Part shown: positions 15,537-24,771 of the stretch, one piece after another | Numbering within the stretch: position 1 is the first letter of the stretch | Layout: every line of letters starts with the position of its first letter | Assembly (NCBI RefSeq): GCF_028714215.1 | Contig: NZ_JAQTMS010000003.1 | Span: forward strand, 107,258 to 171,257 | From: Rhodoferax sp. | GTDB lineage: Bacteria; Pseudomonadota; Gammaproteobacteria; Burkholderiales; Burkholderiaceae_C | Length of the DNA stretch: 64,000 nt | Reading direction: 5' to 3' | Program-made: the position numbers and the translations under genes | The notes under the pieces: model-generated | The model's input: the letters and a program-made list of their open reading frames with translations, nothing else | What the model was told of the DNA's origin: nothing | The model's database searches: none

Positions 15537-16447
15537 AGCTGGCCCTGCTGGCCGCTGCCGCCACCGGCATCCAGGTCGGCGCCGCCATCGTGGCCTCGCG
15601 CATGGTGGTGGCCGAGGTGGCGCCGCTGACGCTGGCGATGCTGCGCTATGGCTTCGGTTTTTTGTGTCTGCTGCCGTTTGTCTTCAAACCGCTGGGCGCG
15701 GTGACGGCCGACCGGAGAACCTGGAACGCCATCGCCCAGGTGCCCCTGGCGGACCTGGCGGCGATGGCGGCCCTGGGCCTGGGCCAGTTTGCCTTGCTGA
15801 TCGCCCTGCTCAACTATGGGCTGCAATCGGTAGGCGCGGCGCAGGCGGCCCTGATCTTCAGCCTGTTTCCCCTGCTGACGCTGCTGCTGTCCGGCCTGCT
15901 GGGCCGCGAGCCCATCAGCACCCGGCTGCTGCTGGGCGTGCTGCTGTCCATCGCTGGCGTGGCGCTGTCGATGACGCCCAAGCTGGCGCAGGTCGGCAGC
16001 GGCCCCTGGTGGGGTGAACTGGCGGTGTTCTCCAGCGCCTGCGTCGGCGCCGTCTGCAGCGTGTTCTACCGGCCTTACCTGCAACGCTATCCAACCCTCA
16101 ATGTCAGCGCTTTTGCCATGCTGATCTCGGCGCTGGCGCTGGCTGTGCTGGCACTGCCGGAAGACTGGCCGCTGCGCGTCCTGACGCTGCGGCCGCAAGC
16201 CTGGGGCATCGTTGCGTTTATCGGCGCCTCCAGCGGCATCGGCTATTTTCTCTGGCTCTACGCGCTCAAGCATGAGTCGCCAACCCGCGTCACCATTTTT
16301 CTGGCGCTCAACCCCTTGACGGCCGCCCTGCTGGGAACCTGGCTGCTACATGAAATCTTCGATGTCTGGCTGGCCGCTGCCATCGTCTTGATTGCCGTGG
16401 GGTTATGGCTGGCCACCCGCTCGCCGGCGGACCAGGCACGGCGATAA
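15533..16447 (+). CDS. EamA/DMT-family transporter
   Basis: A 304-residue inner-membrane transporter with about ten hydrophobic helices in two EamA repeats. The first repeat opens with LLAAAATGIQVGAAIVASRM and VAPLTLAMLRYGFGF; the second includes GASSGIGYFLWLYALKHES and FLALNPLTAALLG. Family members export amino acids, nucleosides or drugs. The start is proposed at the TTG at 15533, which overlaps the MarR-GNAT stop (TTGA); the next in-frame ATG (15602) would remove the first helix. The substrate is unknown, but coupling to the MarR-GNAT gene suggests an exporter under its control. Confidence 0.83.
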   Translation: MKLALLAAAATGIQVGAAIVASRMVVAEVAPLTLAMLRYGFGFLCLLPFVFKPLGAVTADRRTWNAIAQVPLADLAAMAALGLGQFALLIALLNYGLQSVGAAQAALIFSLFPLLTLLLSGLLGREPISTRLLLGVLLSIAGVALSMTPKLAQVGSGPWWGELAVFSSACVGAVCSVFYRPYLQRYPTLNVSAFAMLISALALAVLALPEDWPLRVLTLRPQAWGIVAFIGASSGIGYFLWLYALKHESPTRVTIFLALNPLTAALLGTWLLHEIFDVWLAAAIVLIAVGLWLATRSPADQARR

Positions 16448-16454
16448 TTGGCGA

Positions 16455-17072
16455 ATGCCTGAAAGCCTCCCTCTACCGGCGCCCGCCGCCACCGGGCAGC
16501 CGCGGCCCGCTTCGCTGACCGATCTGTTCTGGTCCTTCACCTGGCTGGCTTTACAGGGCTTTGGCGGGGTGCTGGCGATCGTGCAGCGCGAACTGGTGGA
16601 GAAGAAACAGTGGCTGACGCGCGAGCAGTTTCTGGAAGACTGGGCGGTGGCGCAGATTCTGCCCGGCCCCAACGTGGTCAACCTGTCGCTGATGATTGGC
16701 GACCGCTACTTCGGCTTGCGCGGCGCCCTGGTGGCGCTGGCCGGCATGTTGACCTTTCCTCTCCTGATCGTGCTGGCGCTGGCGGCCGTCTTCACCGGCA
16801 TTTCCGATTCGCCCGGGGCGCAGGGCGCGCTGCGCGGCATGGGCGCGGTGGCGGCCGGCCTGATCACCGCCACCGGTCTGAAACTGATCAGTGCCTTGAA
16901 AACCAACGTCCTGGGCCGCGCCGTTTGCTGGGCGCTGGCCGTCCTGACGTTTATCGCGGTGGCCCTGCTGCACGTGCCTTTGATCTGGGTGCTGCTGGGC
17001 CTCGGCGGACTGGCCTGGGCCTGGGCTTATCGGCAACTGGGCCGCTCCGCGCTGGCGGGGACCAAGCCATGA
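16455..17072 (+). CDS. Chromate transporter, N-terminal-type short CHR subunit
   Basis: A 205-residue membrane protein of the CHR family, the first half of a two-gene chromate efflux system. The family signature reads FGGVLAIVQRELVE followed by QILPGPNVVNLSLMIGDRYFG around residues 70-90. Several hydrophobic helices follow (VALAGMLTFPLLIVLALAAV). Short CHR proteins work as heteropairs that extrude chromate from the cytoplasm. The start ATG at 16455 lies 7 bp after the DMT gene stop. The stop overlaps the second subunit's start by ATGA. Confidence 0.88.
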   Translation: MPESLPLPAPAATGQPRPASLTDLFWSFTWLALQGFGGVLAIVQRELVEKKQWLTREQFLEDWAVAQILPGPNVVNLSLMIGDRYFGLRGALVALAGMLTFPLLIVLALAAVFTGISDSPGAQGALRGMGAVAAGLITATGLKLISALKTNVLGRAVCWALAVLTFIAVALLHVPLIWVLLGLGGLAWAWAYRQLGRSALAGTKP

Positions 17073-17665
17073 TGCTGGCCTTGACGGCCTCCGACTGGCT
17101 GGCGCTGTTGACCCATTTCCTGTCGCTGTCACTGCTGGCCGTGGGCGGTGCCATCACCACGGCACCCGACATGCACCGCTATCTGGTGGATGAGCAGCAT
17201 TGGCTGGGCGACATCCAGTTCACTTCTTCCATCGCGCTGGCACAGGCGGCCCCCGGTCCCAACGTGTTGTTCATCGCGCTGCTGGGCTGGAATGTCGGCA
17301 TCAATGCCGGCGGCGGCGTCAGCGCCGGTGCCAGTGCCTGGCCTTATGCCGCGCTGGGCACCTTGCTGGCCATGATTGGCATCCTGGTTCCCAGCACCAC
17401 CCTGACCTTCGCGGCGGCGCGCTGGGGCCATCAAAACCGCGAACTGCGAGCGGTACGTGCCTTCAAGCAAGGCATGGCGCCTATCGTGATTGCGCTGCTG
17501 ATTGCCACCGGCTGGATTCTGGCCGTCAGCCACGGCAGCGCGCTGAAGAACTGGCCCATGTGGCTGCTCACCGCCCTGACCACCCTGCTGATCTGGCGCA
17601 CCCGGCTACACCTGCTATGGCTGTTGGCCGCCGGCGGACTGCTGGGCTGGCTGGGCTGGGTTTAG
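17069..17665 (+). CDS. Chromate transporter, C-terminal-type short CHR subunit
   Basis: The 198-residue partner of the preceding gene. It carries the matching CHR signature LAVGGAITTAPDMHRYLVDE and ALAQAAPGPNVLFIALLGW, then a glycine-rich linker (NAGGGVSAGASAW) and four or five hydrophobic helices. The start is the ATG at 17069, overlapping the previous stop; a second ATG follows directly. The gene is convergent with the FAD oxidoreductase at 17701; the 35 bp between holds no recognisable hairpin terminator. Confidence 0.87.
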   Translation: MMLALTASDWLALLTHFLSLSLLAVGGAITTAPDMHRYLVDEQHWLGDIQFTSSIALAQAAPGPNVLFIALLGWNVGINAGGGVSAGASAWPYAALGTLLAMIGILVPSTTLTFAAARWGHQNRELRAVRAFKQGMAPIVIALLIATGWILAVSHGSALKNWPMWLLTALTTLLIWRTRLHLLWLLAAGGLLGWLGWV

Positions 17666-17700
17666 GGTAAGGAGATCATCTCGGACTCACGCAGGTATAT

Positions 17701-18831
17701 TCAGAAACGGGCAGGACTGAGCATTTGAGCGCTCAGCCCATAAGCGGCAACGTGATCCGGCAATGGCAGGCCGCGCACCAGTGAGGCGCACGATTCACCC
17801 ATGGCAGCGGATGACATGATGCCCGAGCCGCCTTGTGCCGCGACCCAGAAAAAACCGGGCACCTGAGGGTCGAAGCCGCCTACATGGCCTGCGTCGGAAA
17901 CAAACGAGCGCAAACCAGCCCAAGTGCGTGTCGGCCGGCGAATCTTCAGGTTGCTCATCTCCTCAATGCGGTAGATTCCCAGAGCAATGTCCAATTCCTC
18001 TGGCTGGACATCCTGCGGGACCACGAGGTCGGCGTTGGAGGGGGAGCCCAGTAGCATGCCGGCATCGGGTTTGAAGTACCAATCGTCACCGATGTCAAAC
18101 ACCATCGGCCAATGGGCAGTCGCGATACCTTCGGGTGGTGCGAAGATGAACGCCGAGCGCCGACGTGGCTCCAGGCCGATGGGCTTCACACCGGCAAGTT
18201 GTGCCACCACATCGGCCCAGGCGCCGGCGGCATTGATCACTATCGGAGCCTCATAGCTGACTCCGCCGGCCTGCACCTGCCACAGGTCTCCAGATCGCTG
18301 GAGCGTGGTCACTTCGGCGTTGCACATCACTTTACCCCCAGCGCGCCGCACTCCGCGCAAGTAACCCTGATGCAGGGCATCCACATCAATGTCAACGGCG
18401 TCAGGGTCCAGCAGGGCACCCAAAACCTTTTCAGGGCGAAGCACCGGTACCAACGCACAGGTGGCGACGCTGTCGAGCAGTTGCGCGCGCGGCGTGTTGG
18501 CGCGCAGGATGTCCCAGTGCTCGGCCAGTAATGCGTCCTGTCCCTGCGTGGACACCATCATGGCCCCGCGTGGGGAGATCAGTGGATGCTCGCAAAAGCC
18601 GGCCGGTGGTGTCTCGAAAAAGGTGCGACTGGCCTTGCTCAGGGCACACACCTGGGGTGTGCCGTAGCTCTCCATGAACAATGCTGCCGAGCGCCCCGTG
18701 GCGTGATAACCTGGCTGGGATTCCCGCTCGAGCAGGATCACGCGACCATGGGGTGCAAGCCAGTAGCCAACCGATGCTGCGGCAATGCCCGCGCCAATGA
18801 TAAGAAAGTCATATTTTTCAGTCATTTTCAT
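17701..18831 (-). CDS. FAD-dependent oxidoreductase, D-amino-acid oxidase (DAO) family
   Basis: A 376-residue flavoenzyme. The FAD dinucleotide fold is at the N-terminus (FLIIGAGIAAASVGYWL, then VILLERESQPGYHATGRSA). The family mid-region is IVINAAGAWADVVAQLAGV, and the closing FAD contact is FFWVAAQGGSGIMSSAAMGE. DAO-family enzymes oxidise amino or imino acids to 2-keto acids or imines. It is the last gene of a minus-strand operon. Its ATG overlaps the stop of the TPP-enzyme gene (ATGA), so the oxidase and the keto-acid enzyme are made together. Substrate is unknown; an amino acid taken up by the neighbouring Liv-type transporter is the natural guess. Confidence 0.85.
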   Translation of the reverse strand: MKMTEKYDFLIIGAGIAAASVGYWLAPHGRVILLERESQPGYHATGRSAALFMESYGTPQVCALSKASRTFFETPPAGFCEHPLISPRGAMMVSTQGQDALLAEHWDILRANTPRAQLLDSVATCALVPVLRPEKVLGALLDPDAVDIDVDALHQGYLRGVRRAGGKVMCNAEVTTLQRSGDLWQVQAGGVSYEAPIVINAAGAWADVVAQLAGVKPIGLEPRRRSAFIFAPPEGIATAHWPMVFDIGDDWYFKPDAGMLLGSPSNADLVVPQDVQPEELDIALGIYRIEEMSNLKIRRPTRTWAGLRSFVSDAGHVGGFDPQVPGFFWVAAQGGSGIMSSAAMGESCASLVRGLPLPDHVAAYGLSAQMLSPARF

Positions 18832-20552
18832 GAACCTTCATCCGAACCAGAGCGTTGCGCGCACAAGGCTTGCTGACGTAATGAATCCAAAGTAGCCGTG
18901 GGCGTGATGGCCTGCGGGTCAATCAGGCAATGCAACAGCGCGGGCTGACCACTGGCCATGGCACGCTGCAAGGCGGGTCCAAAGGCCGCCGTGTCGGTGA
19001 CGCGCTCACCATAGGCACCAAAAGCTTGGGCGTAAGCGGCAAAGTCAGGATTTTGCAACTGCGTGGCTACCACGCGTTCGGGGTAGTTGCGCTCCTGATG
19101 CATGCGAATCGTCCCGAACATGCCGTTGTCAAGCAAAATGATCAGGATGGGGAGCTTGTATTGCACGGCGGTGGCCAGTTCTTGCCCATGCATCAAGAAG
19201 TCGCCATCTCCGGCAAACACGACCACGCTGCGCTCTGGCCATAAGCGTTTTGCGGCGACGCCTGCGGGCAGGCCATAGCCCATGGATCCACTGGTGGGAG
19301 CGAGTTGGGTGGCGTAATGGCGAAATGGCCAGAAGCGATGCACCCATATCGCAAAGTTGCCCGCACCGTTGCACATGATGCTGTCTGCGGGCAAAACCTG
19401 GCGCAAATGACGCATGACCTCGGCCATCTGCAACTGGCCAGGAATGCGGATTGGCGTCGGATCGGTCCATTGCACAAAATCAGCATGGGCTTCGTTTGTC
19501 CAATCGCACCACGCCGCGTTTTTTGCCACTTGAAGTCGGGATGCGGCCAATGCAAAGGCCGCGGGAGAAGCATGAATCGGCAAATCGGCGCGGTAAACAC
19601 GCCCGAGTTCATCCGGATCTGGATAGACATGCACCAAGGCTTGTTGAGGCACCGGAATATCTAACACGGTATAGCCCTGGGAGGGCACTTCAGAGAATCG
19701 GCCACCGACCAGCAAAACCAAATCGGCCTGTTTGACACGTTTGATCAATTTCGGGTTCGCTCCAAATCCAAAGTCACCGGCGTAGCAGGCATGCTCCGCT
19801 GAAAAGAGCATCTGCCGCCGGAACGAGCAAGCCACCGGCAACTGATAGTGCTCTGCAAACAAGGTGATGTGCTCCACCGCAGTGGCTGACCAACGGCTAC
19901 CCCCCAGAATCATCAAGGGGCGCTGGGCGGCTTCGAGTCGCTTCTGCAACTCAAGCATGGCCGTTGTGCCAGGATCGGTTTCGATGACCTGATAGGGCAA
20001 CACAGGTCGACCTGTGCAGGCTTCAGCATGGGCCAGCGCCAGTACTTCGGTCAACATGTCTTCGGGCAAAGCAATGACCACCGGACCGGGACGCCCCGAG
20101 GTAGCCACATGAAATGCTCTGGATATCAATTCGGGCAAGCGGCCCACCTCATCGATTTCGGTCACCCATTTGGCGAGATTACCAAACACCGCGCGGTAAT
20201 CCAACTCCTGAAACGCTTCACGCTCGCGTGCATCACGTTCGACTTGACCGACAAACAGGATCATGGGTGTGGAGTCCTGTCGGGCGATGTGAACACCAGC
20301 CGATGCGTTTGTGGCTCCGGGCGCTCGCGTCACAAAGCAGATCCCGGGGCGACCGGTAAGTTTGCCGTGTGCCTCGGCCATCATGGCCGCCCCTCCCTCC
20401 TGGCGACAGACGGTGACTTCAATCGACGGTGCATCATAGAGCGCATCCAAAACGGCCAGGAAGCTCTCTCCAGGCACACAAAACACGTGTCCGACACCAT
20501 GAATCTTGAGCTGGTCCACCAGGATTTGACCACCTGTTTGCGATGTTGCCAT
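18828..20552 (-). CDS. TPP-dependent enzyme, acetolactate synthase/2-keto-acid decarboxylase family
   Basis: A 574-residue thiamine-diphosphate enzyme in the classic three-domain order. The PYR domain carries the catalytic Glu in CRQEGGAAMMAEAHG (about residue 51), a middle domain follows near 190-330, and the PP domain has the TPP motif GDGDF...LLDNGMFG around 430-460. Despite the AHAS-like fold it has no regulatory subunit and sits in a catabolic operon, so a decarboxylase like AruI (2-ketoarginine decarboxylase) is a better model than acetolactate synthesis. That assignment is inference. The start is the ATG at 20552; an upstream in-frame codon is not supported by homology. It is coupled by ATGA to the downstream FAD oxidase. 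Confidence 0.84.
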   Translation of the reverse strand: MATSQTGGQILVDQLKIHGVGHVFCVPGESFLAVLDALYDAPSIEVTVCRQEGGAAMMAEAHGKLTGRPGICFVTRAPGATNASAGVHIARQDSTPMILFVGQVERDAREREAFQELDYRAVFGNLAKWVTEIDEVGRLPELISRAFHVATSGRPGPVVIALPEDMLTEVLALAHAEACTGRPVLPYQVIETDPGTTAMLELQKRLEAAQRPLMILGGSRWSATAVEHITLFAEHYQLPVACSFRRQMLFSAEHACYAGDFGFGANPKLIKRVKQADLVLLVGGRFSEVPSQGYTVLDIPVPQQALVHVYPDPDELGRVYRADLPIHASPAAFALAASRLQVAKNAAWCDWTNEAHADFVQWTDPTPIRIPGQLQMAEVMRHLRQVLPADSIMCNGAGNFAIWVHRFWPFRHYATQLAPTSGSMGYGLPAGVAAKRLWPERSVVVFAGDGDFLMHGQELATAVQYKLPILIILLDNGMFGTIRMHQERNYPERVVATQLQNPDFAAYAQAFGAYGERVTDTAAFGPALQRAMASGQPALLHCLIDPQAITPTATLDSLRQQALCAQRSGSDEGS

Positions 20553-20651
20553 GTCTCTATTTCCTTGGACGAAATGTTTCTGTTTATGAATCAATGTGCT
20601 GGTGCTTTTGTGGCCATCGCAGGCGGCGTTCGACTGGCGCCGGAATCAACA

Positions 20652-21827
20652 TCACACGACATTGATTTCCAGCAGGGGTTGGTTGGCAATAATGCGCTGC
20701 CAACCGAAGGCCGAGAGATCCAGAGTGCGGTATTCGCCATAGGTCACCAGCTCTGACAAGGCCCGGCCGACAGCGGGGGATTGCTGCATGCCGTGGCCAC
20801 TAAAGCCGTTTGCAAACAACAAGTTGTCCACTTCCGGGTGCGCGCCGAGGATCAGGTTGTGATCCAAAGTGTTCATGTCGTAGTGTCCGGCCCACGCATT
20901 TTTCATGCGCACGGCCTCAAAGCCGGGAACTCGTGTTGCCAATATCGGCCACAGCACTTCGTCAAACAACGCGTGCTGCACCTCGAAGTCAAAGCATTCA
21001 GGGTCTTGGTCTTCTGGCGGCGAGATGCCGCAAATAAAGCCGCTCCCCTCAGGCCGGAAATAGGCGCCACTGGGGTCAACTACCAGCGGGCAAGGGTCAA
21101 CTTTTGCGGGCGAGGTGAAATGGAAAACACAGCGTTTGCGTGACTCAACCGGCAACACGATGCCCGCGCTTTGCGCCAGTAAGTGGGCACCGGTGCCGGC
21201 AGCGTTAATGACCACAGAGCAAGCCACCGTCGAGCCGTCGGACAGACTCACCGATTGAATATGGTGACCCTGTCGGTTAATGCCCATGACTTGGGCTTGG
21301 CGGTACTGCACACCCAAGGAAAGCGCCTTGCGCCTGAAGCCTTGCAGCAATCCGTAGGCATCAAGCCAACCTTCGCCCGACAAGCCCAAGGAGCCGGCAC
21401 TTAAGTCATTGGTATTCATCCAGGCGAAGCGCTGTTGCAGTTGCGCTGGCGTCAACAAGACCACATCAGCATTCAAACCGCGTTGCACGCGGTGGTTGGA
21501 TTGCAGAATTTCGCGCCCGGCATTGGAGGCCAGGAACAGATAGCCGCCTTCGTGAAAGCTGACTTCAGGTGCCTCGCCATTGACCGACAGATGCTCACCA
21601 ATGTGCTTGATGAACTGCGTCCCGAACTGCGACATCTGAATGTTGCCAGGGGTCGAAAACTGGTGTCGTATCGACGCCGCTGAGAGTGTGGTGGCGCATT
21701 TTTCGTAGGTGAAGTCTTGTTCCACCACCAGCACAGACCCTCTGAAGTCAGCTTGGGATGCCAAAAAGTAAGCCGCCGAGCTGCCAACAGCAGCCCCACC
21801 CACAATGACTACATCAACTTTTTTCAT
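20652..21827 (-). CDS. Second FAD-dependent oxidoreductase, DAO family
   Basis: A 391-residue flavoenzyme with an N-terminal FAD fold (VDVVIVGGAAVGSSAAYFL, then VLVVEQDFTYEKCATTLSA). The middle motif is SVVINAAGTGAHLLAQSAGI, and the C-terminal closure is NLLFANGFSGHGMQQSPAVG. It resembles sarcosine/dimethylglycine/pipecolate-oxidase-like DAO proteins more than the one at 17701, and the two are clearly different sequences, not recent duplicates. It is the first gene of the minus-strand operon, 99 bp before the TPP enzyme, and diverges from the aldehyde dehydrogenase across an AT-rich 92-bp spacer. The start is the ATG at 21827. The substrate is unknown. Confidence 0.84.
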   Translation of the reverse strand: MKKVDVVIVGGAAVGSSAAYFLASQADFRGSVLVVEQDFTYEKCATTLSAASIRHQFSTPGNIQMSQFGTQFIKHIGEHLSVNGEAPEVSFHEGGYLFLASNAGREILQSNHRVQRGLNADVVLLTPAQLQQRFAWMNTNDLSAGSLGLSGEGWLDAYGLLQGFRRKALSLGVQYRQAQVMGINRQGHHIQSVSLSDGSTVACSVVINAAGTGAHLLAQSAGIVLPVESRKRCVFHFTSPAKVDPCPLVVDPSGAYFRPEGSGFICGISPPEDQDPECFDFEVQHALFDEVLWPILATRVPGFEAVRMKNAWAGHYDMNTLDHNLILGAHPEVDNLLFANGFSGHGMQQSPAVGRALSELVTYGEYRTLDLSAFGWQRIIANQPLLEINVV

Positions 21828-21919
21828 AAAAACAAATTAGTTGTAAAAATATCAACTTTATTTATTATAAGTAAATATAATTCCCTTTACGAAACCTTTT
21901 TTCTTAATCGAGTCATCCC
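21828..21919. promoter_or_regulatory. AT-rich divergent promoter region with inverted repeat
   Basis: The 92-bp spacer between the two divergent arms of the island is far richer in A and T than the surrounding genes. It contains the perfect inverted repeat AGTTG-N9-CAACT at 21839-21857, followed by TTTATTTATTATAAGTAAAT, which offers several -10-like hexamers. It is the likely control point for both arms, and the XRE-cupin protein encoded at 28597 is the obvious candidate regulator. The operator assignment is inferred. Confidence 0.5.
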
Positions 21920-23434
21920 ATGCCCACCGCAAATGCGCTTCTTCTTTCTCTCATGCAACGTTTTGGCGTTGCCCCACCCACCTACACCGGTGGCACGCTA
22001 CGGGTCGCATCACCGATTGATGGCAGCGAACTGGGCCGACTTCCGGTACACAGTCAGCAACAGGTGGAACAGATCGTCAATAGTGCGCATCAAGCGTTTT
22101 TGACATGGCGCAACATGCCGGCACCTCGGCGTGGCGAGCTCATTCGTTTGCTGGGCGAAGAGTTGCGCCTGGCCAAAAACGACTTGGGTCAGCTGGTCTC
22201 ACTCGAAGCCGGAAAAATTCTCTCCGAGGGCTTGGGTGAAGTGCAGGAAATGATTGACATCTGTGATTTCGCCGTGGGGCTCTCGCGCCAACTTTATGGC
22301 TTGACGATCGCGTCAGAGCGGCCCGGCCATCGCATGATGGAAACCTGGCATCCACTGGGTGTGGTCGGTGTCATCAGTGCCTTTAACTTCCCCGTGGCAG
22401 TCTGGTCCTGGAACACCGCGCTAGCTATCGTATGTGGTGATCCGGTCGTCTGGAAACCATCCGAAAAAACTCCGCTGGCCGCCTTGGCCTGCCAAGCCCT
22501 GTTTGAACGAGCTGCAAAACGCTTTGGCGATGCGCCTGAAGGTTTGTCGCAACTGGTCATTGGTGCCCGGGAAGTGGGCGAAGCACTGGTTAATCACACC
22601 AAAGTGGCGTTGCTTTCAGCCACCGGCAGCACCCGCATGGGGCGCGACGTGGGCCCGAATGTGGCGCGGCGTTTCGGTCGCAGCCTGCTGGAACTGGGTG
22701 GCAACAACGCGGTCATCATCGCACCCACCGCGGACCTTGATTTGGCCGTGCGCGGCATCTTGTTTGCCGCCGTCGGTACCGCCGGGCAGCGCTGCACCAC
22801 CACCAGACGCCTGATCGTGCACCACAGCGTACGCCAAGCCTTGACGGAACGCCTCAAAAAAGCCTATCAGGCGTTGCCCATCGGCAATCCCTTGACGCCG
22901 GGCACCTTGGTCGGGCCACTGATTGACAAGGCATCGTTTGAGGCCATGCAGGAAGCGTTGGTGAAGGCTCAAGAGGAGGGTGGCGTGGTGTTTGGTGGAG
23001 CGCGCGTTCTACAGGAGCAGTTCTCCAATGCCTATTACGTCAAGCCAGCCATTGTCGAAATGCCTATGCAAACCGAGGTTGTGCGCCACGAGACCTTCGC
23101 CCCCATTTTGTATGTCATGGGCTACGAACATTTTGAAGAGGCCGTAGCCATGCAAAACGATGTTCCGCAAGGCTTGTCGTCGGCCATTTTCAGCAATGAC
23201 TTGCGTGAGGCTGAGACCTTCCTGAGCGCTAGCGGCTCAGATTGCGGTATTGCCAACGTCAACATTGGCACTTCCGGAGCCGAAATCGGCGGAGCCTTTG
23301 GCGGCGAGAAGGATACCGGGGGAGGCCGCGAGTCGGGCTCGGATGCCTGGCGCGCTTACATGCGCCGCGCGACCAACACCGTCAATTATTCAAAAGAACT
23401 CCCGCTGGCGCAGGGTGTTCAGTTTGAGGTCTAG
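21920..23434 (+). CDS. Aldehyde dehydrogenase, ALDH7/aminoadipate-semialdehyde type
   Basis: A 504-residue NAD(P)-dependent aldehyde dehydrogenase. Family motifs are FNFPVAVWSWNTALA (about 155), the cofactor segment VVWKPSEKTPLAAL, LSATGSTRMGRDV, the general base in LELGGNNAVII (about 260) and the nucleophile in TAGQRCTTTRRLI (about 295). The pattern NNAVII with TAGQRCTT is typical of the ALDH7 group (AmaB, piperideine-6-carboxylate or aminoadipate-semialdehyde dehydrogenase). Substrate assignment by this likeness is tentative. It heads the plus-strand operon and would oxidise the aldehyde made by the divergent oxidase and TPP enzymes, or an aminoadipate semialdehyde. Confidence 0.87.
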   Translation: MPTANALLLSLMQRFGVAPPTYTGGTLRVASPIDGSELGRLPVHSQQQVEQIVNSAHQAFLTWRNMPAPRRGELIRLLGEELRLAKNDLGQLVSLEAGKILSEGLGEVQEMIDICDFAVGLSRQLYGLTIASERPGHRMMETWHPLGVVGVISAFNFPVAVWSWNTALAIVCGDPVVWKPSEKTPLAALACQALFERAAKRFGDAPEGLSQLVIGAREVGEALVNHTKVALLSATGSTRMGRDVGPNVARRFGRSLLELGGNNAVIIAPTADLDLAVRGILFAAVGTAGQRCTTTRRLIVHHSVRQALTERLKKAYQALPIGNPLTPGTLVGPLIDKASFEAMQEALVKAQEEGGVVFGGARVLQEQFSNAYYVKPAIVEMPMQTEVVRHETFAPILYVMGYEHFEEAVAMQNDVPQGLSSAIFSNDLREAETFLSASGSDCGIANVNIGTSGAEIGGAFGGEKDTGGGRESGSDAWRAYMRRATNTVNYSKELPLAQGVQFEV

Positions 23435-23510
23435 CCCAGAGGGGGCAGGTAGCTTGTGTATGCCTAATCGCTCTCTGGCAAGGAGCATTTTTAATATTGG
23501 AGTGAGACAA

Positions 23511-24644
23511 ATGAAATTTTCCCTGAAGAAGACCTTGATCGGTGCATCGGTGGCCGCCGCCGCTCTGCTGGCAACCTCAAACGTCTTGGCGCAAGCGGCC
23601 TACAAAATTGGCGTAGCCGGCCCAATGACCGGCGGTATCGCCGCCTACGGTGAAGAAATGCGCAAAGGCGCGCAGCAAGCTGCCGATGACATCAACGCCG
23701 CCGGCGGCATCAATGGCAAAAAAGTTGAAATCGTCATTGGTGATGATGCCTGCGAGCCCAAGCAAGCAGTTACCGTGGCTTCGCGTTTGATTGAAAAAGA
23801 CAAAGTCAACGTGGTGGTAGGGCACTTTTGTTCGTCAAGCACCATTCCCGCCTCTGAAGCCTATGCCGAGGCAGATATGTTGATGATCACGCCAGCCTCT
23901 ACCAACCCCAAAGTGACCGAACGTAACCTGCCCAACGTCTTGCGCACCTGTGGACGTGACGACCAGCAGGGCTTTGTAGCGGGTAACTACATCGTCGACA
24001 TACTCAAGTCCAAACGCGTCGTGCTGATTCATGACAAGGACACGTATGGTCAAGGCGTGGCCAATGCCACTCAAGCCCAACTCAACAAGCGTGGTCTCAA
24101 GGAGATCATGTACGAAGGGCTGACCCGTGGTGAAAAGGATTACAACGCCTTGGTCACCAAAATCAAATCCGCCAATGCAGATTTGATTCACTTTTCTGGC
24201 CTGTCATCTGAGGCCGGTACCCTGTTGCGGCAAGTGCGCGAGCAAGGGCTCAACATCCAGGTGATGGTGACCGATGGTGCCGTTGAGGATACTTTTGCGA
24301 CTGCCGCCGGCGGCAAACAGGTGCTTAAAGGTGTCTTGGTGACCTTCGGGGAAGACCCCCGTTTGATTCCTGATGGCAAGGCTGTGGTCGAAAAGATTCG
24401 CAAGGGTGGCTTCGAGCCGGCTGGCTTCACTTTGTACACCTACGCTGGCGTGCAAGTTGCGGCAGCGGCTTTGAAGGGTGCCAACTCCAGTTCTGGCGCA
24501 GCCATGGCCAAATGGATCAAGGCCAACACGGTCCCCACAATTCTGGGCAAGAAATCGTGGGATGCCAAGGGGGATCTGACTTCGGCCGCGTACGTGGTTA
24601 GCGTCTACAAGGATGACGGCACCTACGTCAGGGTTTCCAAGTAA
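23511..24644 (+). CDS. livK: Branched-chain amino-acid-type ABC transporter substrate-binding protein
   Basis: A 377-residue periplasmic binding protein. The signal peptide is MKFSLKKTLIGASVAAAALL with cleavage near NVLAQA. The mature part begins AYKIGVAGPMTGGIAAYGEE and includes DDACEPKQAVTVASRLIE and HFCSSSTIPASEAY, all standard for the LivJ/LivK family. It captures the substrate and delivers it to the LivHMGF transporter encoded next. The start is the ATG at 23511, preceded by TTGGAGTGAGACAA; longer in-frame versions run back into the aldehyde dehydrogenase gene. Binding-pocket residues could fit an amino acid, but the true ligand is unknown and may be non-proteinogenic given the context. 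Confidence 0.88.
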   Translation: MKFSLKKTLIGASVAAAALLATSNVLAQAAYKIGVAGPMTGGIAAYGEEMRKGAQQAADDINAAGGINGKKVEIVIGDDACEPKQAVTVASRLIEKDKVNVVVGHFCSSSTIPASEAYAEADMLMITPASTNPKVTERNLPNVLRTCGRDDQQGFVAGNYIVDILKSKRVVLIHDKDTYGQGVANATQAQLNKRGLKEIMYEGLTRGEKDYNALVTKIKSANADLIHFSGLSSEAGTLLRQVREQGLNIQVMVTDGAVEDTFATAAGGKQVLKGVLVTFGEDPRLIPDGKAVVEKIRKGGFEPAGFTLYTYAGVQVAAAALKGANSSSGAAMAKWIKANTVPTILGKKSWDAKGDLTSAAYVVSVYKDDGTYVRVSK

Positions 24645-24670
24645 GCCATTCTGAATCACTGATTGACTCT

Positions 24671-24713
24671 ATCAGCACCCTGTTGTGGCCCATGGCCATG
24701 ACAGGTGTTTGAT
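24671..24713 (+). terminator. Stem-loop between livK and livH
   Basis: ATCAGCACCCTGTTGTGGCC pairs imperfectly with GGCCATGACAGGTGTTTGAT across a CAT loop, giving a stem of about 17 pairs. It lies 27 bp after the binding-protein stop, and no T-run follows. Structures at this place usually protect the upstream mRNA or reduce read-through, so that more binding protein than permease is made. A similar structure sits at the same place in the second transporter operon. Confidence 0.5.
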
Positions 24714-24771
24714 CAGGAACTATTGAGGATGTAGCGGCGTCCAGTGTTTCAAAAGATATCGGGAATACACG

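Noticed and set aside
23428..23482. CCAGAG...CTCTGG inverted repeat between the aldehyde dehydrogenase and livK
   Set aside because: Six-base arms with a long loop are expected by chance at this length and no T-run follows.
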